A DNA stretch of 64,000 nucleotides, from the NCBI RefSeq assembly GCF_030811455.1, contig NZ_JAUSQU010000001.1, positions 4,402,001 through 4,466,000 of the forward strand, given 5' to 3'. This document shows, in pieces, positions 45,675 to 52,526 of this stretch. Source of the DNA: Streptosporangium lutulentum (GTDB lineage Bacteria > Actinomycetota > Actinomycetes > Streptosporangiales > Streptosporangiaceae). The stretch's first letter is position 1. Every line of letters starts with the position of its first letter. A program made the translations under genes and the position numbers. The notes below the pieces were generated by a model that was not told the origin of the DNA, made no database searches, and worked only from the letters and a program-made list of their open reading frames with translations.

Positions 45675-46232
45675 CTAACGGGCGAGGCCCGCGGCCCAGT
45701 CGGCCACGGTCGTCACGTCCGCCTGAGAGGGGAAGACCTTCTCGGTCAGCACCCGGTGCACCTCGGGATCGGCGTCGAGGCAACCGTCGGCCAGGACGGT
45801 GAGACCGAAGTCCAGGTCGGCCGCCTGGCGGAGGGTGGACAGCACGACGCCGCTGGTGGCGATGCCCGTCAGCACCAGGTGGTCGATCTCGCCCGCCCGC
45901 AGGACCATCTCCAGGTCGCTGCCGGCGAAGGCGCTGACGCGGCGCTTGGTCACGACGATGTCCTCGGGCCGCGGAGCCAGGTCGGGATGGATCTGGGTGG
46001 CCTCGTCGTTCGCGGGCATCCGGCCGCCGAGTGCGAGCGCGCCGAACATCTTGTTGCGGGCACTGACCTCGGGGTAGTTCGCGCGGAATCCGACGACCAC
46101 GTAGACGACCGGAAGGCCGGCCGCGCGGGCGGCCTCCGTGGCCGTGCGCAGGCGCGGAAGGTAGTCAGGATCCGGGTATCGGTCCACGACGACCCGCTGA
46201 ACATCCATCACGAGCAGAGCGCTCTGCGACAC
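45675..46232 (-). CDS. Isochorismatase-like (cysteine hydrolase family) protein lacking the Cys
   Basis: The protein of about 185 aa has the fold signature ALLVMDVQRVVVDRYP with the catalytic Asp, a Lys in VVTKRRVSAF, and LVLTGIATSGVVLSTLRQAADLDFGLTVL. The nucleophilic Cys normally follows in this last stretch (DxCV) but the protein has SGVV. This Cys-less subgroup is common in actinobacteria as I recall, and its activity is unclear. I chose GTG at 46232 because of GGAGAGGGG just upstream; an ATG at 46301 is the alternative. Confidence 0.82.
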   Translation of the reverse strand: MSQSALLVMDVQRVVVDRYPDPDYLPRLRTATEAARAAGLPVVYVVVGFRANYPEVSARNKMFGALALGGRMPANDEATQIHPDLAPRPEDIVVTKRRVSAFAGSDLEMVLRAGEIDHLVLTGIATSGVVLSTLRQAADLDFGLTVLADGCLDADPEVHRVLTEKVFPSQADVTTVADWAAGLAR

Positions 46233-46334
46233 TGCCGTCCCCTCTCCGATCGGGTTCGTACGGTCGAAATCATCCATATTGGGCGCAATCTGGGCGTTCA
46301 TCCTATTCCTGCCCGGGTCCGCGGCGGACGGCCG

Positions 46335-47348
46335 TCAGTCGAAGGTGACCACGACCTTCTCCGCGGCGCCGGGGGTGGAGGCGAGGGTGAGGGCGCGCTC
46401 GGCCTGCGCGAACGGGATGGTGTCGCTGACGATGAGCGCGTACTTCTCCCAGTTCTCGGCGATGTCGCGGGTGACCTCGAAGATCTCGGTGGGGTAGCCC
46501 ATGGAGAGCACAATGGTCAGCTCGGTGGTGAGGATCGAGCCGAAGTCCAGCTCGACCGGCTTCTTGTGCACGGCCACGATACCGAGCGTGGCACCCTGCC
46601 GGGCCGTGGCCGTCACCGTCTGGATCACCACGGGGGCGCCGGCGGCGTCGAGGTAGATGTCCGTGCCGGACCGCTCGCCCTGGGCGAAGCTCGGGGGCGC
46701 CTGGCCGTGCAGCTCGATCAGCCGCTTGGCGACATCCTCCTCGGCGGAATTGATCACCGCGTCGGCGCCGATCTTGAGTGCCTTGTCCAGGCGGTTGGGA
46801 ACGATGTCGACGACCACGACATGGGCGCCGCGGAGCTTGTAGCCGATCGCCGCGCCGAGGCCGATGGGACCCGCGCCGAAGACGACGACCTTGTCGCCGG
46901 CCTTGGGCCGGGTACGGTTGACCGCGTGCCGGGCGACCGCCATCGGCTCGTTCAGCGCCACGACGGGGAACGGGATCTCCTTCGGGACGGTGACCAGGTG
47001 GGTGCCGACCTTCGCGTCCCTGACCGCGACGTACTCCGACAGGCCGCCCTGCGCGCCGCCGCTGCCGATGATGCCGTCGCCGGCCGCCATGGGGTTGAGC
47101 ACGACATGGTCGCCCACCTCCAGCCCCTCCACCTCCGCGCCCACCTCGGCGACCTCGCCGGCCGGCTCGTGTCCCAGCGGCGTGGCGCCCTGCCGCGGCG
47201 GGATGCCTCCGATCGCGATGTAGAAACCGTCGGAGCCGCAGATGCCGCAGGCCCGCATCTTCACCAGAACGTCGCGCGGCCCGATCTCGGGGCGCTCCAC
47301 GTCGAGCACCGCCGTCTGTCCCGGCCCTGTGACCATCACCGTCTTCAT
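46335..47348 (-). CDS. Zinc-dependent medium-chain alcohol/polyol dehydrogenase
   Basis: The 337-aa MDR enzyme has catalytic-zinc ligands in GICGSDGFY (Cys) and GHEPAGEV (His-Glu), and the Rossmann motif VVVFGAGPIGLGAAIGYKLRG. The structural-zinc four-Cys loop is absent. Similar to threonine/sorbitol-type dehydrogenases; the substrate is likely a polyol or sugar alcohol (inference from the neighbouring LacI gene). GGAGG is six bases before the ATG at 47348, better than the ATG two codons upstream. Divergent from the LacI gene with an operator between. Confidence 0.88.
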   Translation of the reverse strand: MKTVMVTGPGQTAVLDVERPEIGPRDVLVKMRACGICGSDGFYIAIGGIPPRQGATPLGHEPAGEVAEVGAEVEGLEVGDHVVLNPMAAGDGIIGSGGAQGGLSEYVAVRDAKVGTHLVTVPKEIPFPVVALNEPMAVARHAVNRTRPKAGDKVVVFGAGPIGLGAAIGYKLRGAHVVVVDIVPNRLDKALKIGADAVINSAEEDVAKRLIELHGQAPPSFAQGERSGTDIYLDAAGAPVVIQTVTATARQGATLGIVAVHKKPVELDFGSILTTELTIVLSMGYPTEIFEVTRDIAENWEKYALIVSDTIPFAQAERALTLASTPGAAEKVVVTFD

Positions 47349-47375
47349 CGACATCCTCCGTAGTCACCAACGATC

Positions 47376-47391
47376 ACTAAATCGTGTTAGT
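47376..47391. promoter_or_regulatory. Candidate LacI operator
   Basis: ACTAA-ATCGTG-TTAGT is a 5-bp inverted repeat with the central CG of LacI-family operators. It lies in the 95-bp divergent region between the dehydrogenase and LacI genes. Confidence 0.6.
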
Positions 47392-47443
47392 TGCCTGATG
47401 CGGTAGCGTACACGTGGGAGAAGAGTTTGAGGAGGTGCCGTCG

Positions 47444-48367
47444 ATGCCGGGCACGGGGCGCGCGACCATGCGAGACGTCGCCCAGGCGAGCGGGGTCTCG
47501 CGGACCACCGTGAGCTTCGTGCTGAACGACACGGCCGACCAGACCATCCCCGAGACCACCCGCGAACGGGTACGCCGCGCCGCCGAGGACCTCGGCTACG
47601 TGCCCCACTCCATCGCCCGGGCGCTACGCGAAGGCGCGTCCCGGATCGTCGTGCTCGAAGCCGGCGGCCTACCCCGCGGCCACAGCCTGGAGAGTTTCAT
47701 CGACGGCCTCGACGAAGAACTCTCCGCGGCCGGGCACGGGCTGCTCGTCTCCTACGGCGACCGGTCCCGCGCGTCCACCCGCACCGTCCTCGACGCCGTC
47801 TCGCCACGGGCCGTCATCGACCTGCCCGCGCTTTACTCCCGGCCGGACCGGGACGTCGCCGACGGCGGCTGGATCGACGGCCTCGCCGCCCACGCCATGA
47901 CCCAGGTCTCCTACCTGCGCTCGCGCGGCCACCTCGTGATCGCGACCGCGGTACCCACCCGGCCCGACCCGATCATGGCGCTGCTGGACGGGCACGTCCG
48001 CGCGGCGGCCCGCGAGCTCGGCATGCCGGAGCCGCGGTCGCTCCCCGTGGACGAGACCGGCGCCACCGCGCCGGATCTGCGGGCGGTGACCCGCGACGCG
48101 CCCATCAGCGCGGTGGCCGCGCTCACCGACGACCTGGCGCTCGGCGTGCTCGCGGCGATGGCGGACCTCGGCCTGACCGCCCCGCGAGACCTCGCGGTCA
48201 TCGGCTTCGACGACACCCGGCACGGGTCGCTCTGGCGGCCGGCGCTCACCACCGTGCACATCGACGCCCGGGCCTACGGCCGGCGCACCGCCCGCGCCGC
48301 GCTGGGGCTGCCGGCGGGCGACTCCATGCCGGCGCCCGCACGCGTGATCCAGCGCGCCTCGGCCTGA
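47444..48367 (+). CDS. LacI family transcriptional regulator
   Basis: The 307-aa protein has the HTH ATMRDVAQASGVSRTTVSFVLNDTA, the hinge HSIARALREGASRIVVLE and a shortened effector domain (GFDDTRHGSLWRPALTTVHIDARAYGRRTARAALG). The ATG at 47444 has GAGGAGG eight bases upstream. It is divergent from the polyol-type dehydrogenase and probably represses it and itself. It is shorter than usual because the first effector-domain strands are compressed. Confidence 0.92.
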   Translation: MPGTGRATMRDVAQASGVSRTTVSFVLNDTADQTIPETTRERVRRAAEDLGYVPHSIARALREGASRIVVLEAGGLPRGHSLESFIDGLDEELSAAGHGLLVSYGDRSRASTRTVLDAVSPRAVIDLPALYSRPDRDVADGGWIDGLAAHAMTQVSYLRSRGHLVIATAVPTRPDPIMALLDGHVRAAARELGMPEPRSLPVDETGATAPDLRAVTRDAPISAVAALTDDLALGVLAAMADLGLTAPRDLAVIGFDDTRHGSLWRPALTTVHIDARAYGRRTARAALGLPAGDSMPAPARVIQRASA

Positions 48368-48463
48368 GCCGGGTTCGCCCGCCGGGCCCGGCGAACACCG
48401 GCGAGCGAACCGTCCCCCGGCCGGGACGCCCCTGACCACGGGGAGCCCCGCCCCGGAACCCCG

Positions 48464-49435
48464 TCAGATCAGGAGCAGGGTCTTGCCCAGGGCACCGCGC
48501 GACTCGATCGCGGCGTGCGCGTCCGCGGCGCGCTCCAGGGGGAAGGTCTGCCCGATGATCGGCCTGATCCGGCCCGCCGCCGCCTCCGACATCACCCGCT
48601 CGGCCCACCCCCGCATCTTCGGCCCGAAGCCGAAGAGCTGCTCGATCCCGATCACCTCGACTCCGCGCCGTCGCGCCTGAGCAGGATCGATCACCGTGAC
48701 CTCACCGCTGGAAGCGCCGTGGACGGAGAAGCGACCGCCGTCCGCCGCCACCTCGAACGCGGCCTGGCCGATCTCTCCGCCGACCCCGTCGAACACCACG
48801 TCGGGACCCGCGCCGCCGGTCGCCTCGCGTACCCGCTCCGCCCAGTCCGGATCGGAGTAGTCGGCCACGGCATCCGCACCCAGGTCGCGGACCAGGTCCA
48901 GCTTCCGCGCGCCGCGCGCGGCTCCGACGACCCTGGCACCGGCCGCCCGAGCCAGCTGCACCAGCAGGGTCCCGACACCGCCGCCCGCCGCCTCGACCAG
49001 CACCCACTCCCCGGGCAGGATCCGAGCTCCCTCGACCAGCCCCAGCGCGGTGCTGCCGTCGGTGTGCAGGGCGGTGGCCTCGGGCAGCCCCAGCCCTTCC
49101 GGCACCGGGATCAGGTTCTCCACGACGGCCACCGCACGCTCGGCGAATCCGCCGGTCTCCCCGACATCGGCGATGACGCGCCGTCCGGACCAGCTCGGAT
49201 CCACGCCCTCCCCCACCGAACGCACCCGGCCGGCCACCGTACCGCCCGGCACGTACGGCAGCGCGGGCCTGCTGTGCCACCGGTCGGTACCACGCCGGAT
49301 CTGCGTCTCGACGAACGTGACGCCCGCGACCGCTACGTCGACCACCACCTGTCCCGGTCCGGCGACCAGATCCGGCGCCTCGCCCGGAACCAGCACCTCG
49401 GGACCTCCGAACCGCGTCGCCCACACCACTCGCAC
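48464..49435 (-). CDS. Quinone oxidoreductase-type MDR protein
   Basis: The 323-aa protein has the zinc-free MDR/QOR architecture: GroES-like N-terminus (VVWATRFGGPEVLVPGE), NADPH-binding EAAGGGVGTLLVQLARAAGA and C-terminal IIGQTFPLERAADAHAAIESRGALGKTLLLI. It probably reduces quinones or enones with NADPH. It has no operon partner on its strand and converges with the LacI gene, with a short hairpin (GTTCGCC/GGCGAAC near 48375) between. Confidence 0.9.
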   Translation of the reverse strand: MRVVWATRFGGPEVLVPGEAPDLVAGPGQVVVDVAVAGVTFVETQIRRGTDRWHSRPALPYVPGGTVAGRVRSVGEGVDPSWSGRRVIADVGETGGFAERAVAVVENLIPVPEGLGLPEATALHTDGSTALGLVEGARILPGEWVLVEAAGGGVGTLLVQLARAAGARVVGAARGARKLDLVRDLGADAVADYSDPDWAERVREATGGAGPDVVFDGVGGEIGQAAFEVAADGGRFSVHGASSGEVTVIDPAQARRRGVEVIGIEQLFGFGPKMRGWAERVMSEAAAGRIRPIIGQTFPLERAADAHAAIESRGALGKTLLLI

Positions 49436-49628
49436 GTCAACCGCTCCCCTGCGCTCACCTTGTCCGACACCGGCGCAGAGAAGTCTTCAACCTCAACCGC
49501 GGTCGAGGTCAAGCTGATCTCGGCGGGGACGGGCGGGTCGAAGGTCGTTGCCGAACCGGCAACGGGTTTCGCGGGTTTCCGGGCCCCGATCTCATGATGG
49601 AGCGAAGCACTTCGATTCAGGGGGATTC

Positions 49629-50612
49629 ATGTCGCGGGCAGTTCAGGCCGGGGAAACACACCGTATGGTTCCTTCCCCGGCGGGCCGGACCCATCTGGTG
49701 GAGCAGGGCACCGGGCCGCTGGTGCTGTTGGTGCACGGGTTTCCGGAGTCCTGGTACTCCTGGCGCCACCAACTGGCGGCGTTGGCCGCGGCCGGATACC
49801 GGACGGTGGCCGTGGACGTGCGCGGATACGGCCGCTCGTCCAAGCCGGAGGGGGTGGCGGCCTACCGGATGCTGGAACTGATCGAGGACAACGTCGCGGT
49901 GGTGCACGCCCTCGGCGAGGAGACCGCGATCATCATCGGTCACGACTGGGGGTCGAACATCGCCGCCAACAGCGCCCTGGTCCGGCCGGAGGTGTTCACC
50001 GCGGTCGGGCTGCTGAGCGTCCCCTACGCACCGAGGGGCGGGCCCCGGCCCAGCGAGGTCTTCGCCCGGATGGGCGGCGAGGAGGAGTTCTACGTCAGCT
50101 ACTTCCAGAAGCCCGGCCGGGCCGAGGCCGAGATCGAACCGGACGTCCGCGGCTGGCTGGCCGGGTTCTACGCCGCGCTCTCCGGCGACACCATGCCCGC
50201 CTCCGGCATGCCCGACCCTCATTTCGCCACCCGCGGCGGCACGCTCCGCGAGCGGTTCCCCACCGGCCCGCTGCCGTTCTGGCTCAGTCAGGACGACCTG
50301 GACGTCTACGCCGGAGAATTCGAACGCACCGGCATGAGCGCGGCACTCAACCGCTACCGGAACATGGACCGGGACTGGGAAGACCTCGCTCCTTGGGACG
50401 CGGCCCCCATCGCCGCGCCGTCGGTGTTCATCGGCGGCGCCCTGGACGCCTCCACCACCTGGCTGACCGACGCGATCGACGCCTACTCCGTCACTCTGCC
50501 CGGACTCGTCTCCTCTCATCTCCTCGACGGTTGCGGCCACTGGATCCAGCAGGAACGCGCCCATGAGGTCAACCAGATCCTGACCGGCTGGCTCGCGTCC
50601 CTGCCCACCTGA
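49629..50612 (+). CDS. Epoxide hydrolase-like alpha/beta hydrolase
   Basis: The 327-aa protein has the oxyanion motif HGFPES (36-41), an Asp nucleophile D106 in GHDWGS, and H304 in CGHWIQQE. The HGFPES plus GHDWG pair is typical of soluble epoxide hydrolases and fluoroacetate-dehalogenase relatives. AGGGGGA precedes the ATG. No pathway partner is adjacent. Confidence 0.9.
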   Translation: MSRAVQAGETHRMVPSPAGRTHLVEQGTGPLVLLVHGFPESWYSWRHQLAALAAAGYRTVAVDVRGYGRSSKPEGVAAYRMLELIEDNVAVVHALGEETAIIIGHDWGSNIAANSALVRPEVFTAVGLLSVPYAPRGGPRPSEVFARMGGEEEFYVSYFQKPGRAEAEIEPDVRGWLAGFYAALSGDTMPASGMPDPHFATRGGTLRERFPTGPLPFWLSQDDLDVYAGEFERTGMSAALNRYRNMDRDWEDLAPWDAAPIAAPSVFIGGALDASTTWLTDAIDAYSVTLPGLVSSHLLDGCGHWIQQERAHEVNQILTGWLASLPT

Positions 50613-50650
50613 ACCGCTCCGCCGCCCGTGCCCGGACCGGCAAAAGCTGT

Positions 50651-51022
50651 TCAGCGCTGCTTGAGGCGGAGTGCTTCTTTACGGGCCTCGACCTGGACGG
50701 ACTGCTCGCGCTCCAGCCACGCCGGGTTCTCCGCTTTCAGAGCGTCGATCTCAGCGGTGGTGAGCGGTCCGGTGATTCCGCCTCTGAGCAGGCCGGCGAC
50801 GGAGACCTTGAGCTTCGCGGCGATGACCTGCTTGGTGTGCGGGCCGTTGCGGCGCAGGTCGGCGAGCCAGGCGGGTGGCGTCGACTGCAGCTCGTTCAGC
50901 TCGTCCCTGGAGACGAAACTTGCCTGGAACTCGGCGGGAGTGGCCGAGAAGGGGACGCCCAGCTTCTTGGCCGCGGTCACGGCCTTCATCGTCTGGACGG
51001 TCTTCGGCTTGGGCGAGGTCAT
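50651..51022 (-). CDS. DUF5997 family protein
   Basis: The 123-aa protein (QTMKAVTAAKKLGVPFSATPAEFQASFVSRDELNELQSTPPAWLADLRRNGPHTKQVIAAKL...) matches the DUF5997 family of actinobacteria as I remember it. The pattern of several short helices suggests a small DNA- or protein-binding module. It is divergent from the HTH-less LysR-type protein with 55 bp between them, an arrangement I recall as conserved. Function unknown. Confidence 0.8.
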   Translation of the reverse strand: MTSPKPKTVQTMKAVTAAKKLGVPFSATPAEFQASFVSRDELNELQSTPPAWLADLRRNGPHTKQVIAAKLKVSVAGLLRGGITGPLTTAEIDALKAENPAWLEREQSVQVEARKEALRLKQR

Positions 51023-51077
51023 GGCGTCAAGAGTAGTCAGCCGAAACGGGTTCCCTTGACATCGGTACCCTGAGGAC

Positions 51078-51818
51078 GTGACTGATGGAGAGACCGGCAG
51101 GGTGTTTCGACTGGCGTACGTGCCCGGGGTAACGCCCGCGAAATGGGTCAGCGTCTGGACCGAGAGAATGCCCGGCGTGCCGATCGCCCTGGTCGCGGTC
51201 CCCGCGGCCGAGGTGGTGGGACTCCTGCGGAACGGCGGCGCCGACGCCGGATTCGTCAGGCTGCCGGTCGACAGGGACGGGCTCAGCGTGATTCCTCTCT
51301 ACGCGGAGACCACGGTGGTCGTGGCGCCCAAGGACCACGCGGTGGCCGCCGCCGACGAGGTGGCCGTCGCCGACCTCGCCGACGACGAGGTGTTCCATCC
51401 TCTGGACGACACCGTCGAGTGGACGGTCCGGCCCGGGCTGCCCGCGTTCACCCGCCCGGCCACAACGGCGGACGCGGTCGAGCTGGTGGCGACCGGCGCG
51501 GGGATCCTCCTGGTTCCGCAGTCGCTGGCACGCCTCCACCACCGCAGGGATCTCACTTACCGGCCGGTGCCGGACGGGCCGCAGTCTCAGGTCGCGCTGG
51601 CCTGGCCCGCGGACGCGACCACCGACCTGGTGGAGGATTTCATCGGCATCGTCCGCGGCCGTACGGTGAACAGCTCGCGGGGCCGTACCCCCGACTCCCC
51701 CGCGAAGAAACCGGCACAGCGGCAGGCGCAGAGGCAGGCGCAAAAACCCGCGCAGAACGGCTCCGGCCGCCGGGCCACGCCGGCCGGCCGTAACAAAAAG
51801 GGCCACCGGCCTCGGTGA
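51078..51818 (+). CDS. LysR-type effector-binding domain protein without HTH
   Basis: The 246-aa protein contains the LysR substrate-binding fold (FRLAYVPGVTPAKWVSVWTERMPGV ... VELVATGAGILLVPQSLARLH) but starts directly with it. The DNA-binding domain is absent. A C-terminal tail of about 45 residues is lysine/arginine/glutamine-rich (PAKKPAQRQAQRQAQKPAQN). The GTG start at 51078 has a GAGG only two bases away, so it is weakly supported. It is paired with DUF5997 and may act with it as a two-part regulator. Confidence 0.82.
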   Translation: MTDGETGRVFRLAYVPGVTPAKWVSVWTERMPGVPIALVAVPAAEVVGLLRNGGADAGFVRLPVDRDGLSVIPLYAETTVVVAPKDHAVAAADEVAVADLADDEVFHPLDDTVEWTVRPGLPAFTRPATTADAVELVATGAGILLVPQSLARLHHRRDLTYRPVPDGPQSQVALAWPADATTDLVEDFIGIVRGRTVNSSRGRTPDSPAKKPAQRQAQRQAQKPAQNGSGRRATPAGRNKKGHRPR

Positions 51819-51869
51819 CCCGCGGGCAGGTGTGAAGACGCGCCGTCACCCCGACGATGGTCGGAGAAG

Positions 51870-51963
51870 CCGAGGCCACGGGCGGCGAACAAGGCACTGA
51901 GGTCGCACAGCACCCGCCGAGGCCACGGGCGGCGGGCAAGGCGCTGAGGTCGCACAGCACCCG
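51870..51963. repeat. 47-bp tandem duplication
   Basis: Two head-to-tail copies starting CCGAGGCCACGGGCGGCG (51870, 51917) share the segment CTGAGGTCGCACAGCACCCG and differ by a few bases. It lies in gene-free DNA behind the LysR-type gene. Confidence 0.7.
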
Positions 51964-52180
51964 CCGTGTCCGCTCGGCGACGACCTCGCCGGTGACGGGA
52001 TCGTGCGGCTCCGTGCCGGGACGCCGAGGGATCGGCGGACGTCGGCAAGGCCGCCGTTCTCCTTGCCCGGATCGCCCTGAACCCATGGTGTCCCTCGGGT
52101 TCGCCGCGTCCGATCCCCCGGTCGGCGGCCCCGTCCGTCGAGTTCCGGCTCACTTCCGAGACGCCGTCGACGTCGCCCGC

Positions 52181-52196
52181 CCGGTATAGACCGGCC
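52181..52196. promoter_or_regulatory. DasR-like (dre) motif, distal copy
   Basis: CCGGTATAGACCGGCC contains the palindrome CCGGT-ATAG-ACCGG and matches the GntR/DasR consensus TGGTCTAGACCA at 9 of 12 positions. It lies 346 bp upstream of the GH20 start codon. Confidence 0.5.
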
Positions 52197-52320
52197 GCGG
52201 CAACGGCCGTTGTTGTTGCGAATCCGATATAGAGCCGTATAGATCAGGCTTTAACTTCTGTTTACCCTGACAGCCTGAGATCCCTACATAAGGGATTTAT
52301 CAACCGCCCAAGGCCGCCAA

Positions 52321-52336
52321 CCGGTATAGACCAGCC
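52321..52336. promoter_or_regulatory. DasR-like (dre) motif, proximal copy
   Basis: CCGGTATAGACCAGCC matches the dre consensus TGGTCTAGACCA at 10 of 12 positions and repeats the distal copy with one change. The gene downstream is a chitin/GlcNAc-type hexosaminidase, the class of gene DasR controls in streptomycetes. Confidence 0.55.
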
Positions 52337-52526
52337 ACCCTCAACAGCAAGGCGGTAAGCGAGATGAGCAAGAAGATCGCCGGGGCGGTCGATCCCCTGG
52401 CCGTGTGAACTCCCCCACCACCCCGTCAGGAAGCTGCAGCGTCGAGCGGGTTCGCCGGACATGTCCGATCAATGCCCGAACGCGGTCCGTGCTGGAGGTA
52501 TGCGGTACCCCGATTCAAGGATTGAC

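Larger units (their letters stand above)
51819..52526. other. Long upstream region of the GH20 gene
   Basis: No gene is convincing here. It contains a 47-bp tandem duplication (51870-51963), two DasR-like motifs (52181, 52321) with a weaker third (52235-52248), and an AT-rich stretch from 52210 to 52300 that probably holds the promoter of the hexosaminidase gene. Confidence 0.5.

Noticed and set aside
51587..52153. Possible minus-strand gene behind the LysR-type protein
   Set aside because: The frame overlaps the real gene, is built largely on the 47-bp tandem repeat and has no supported start.
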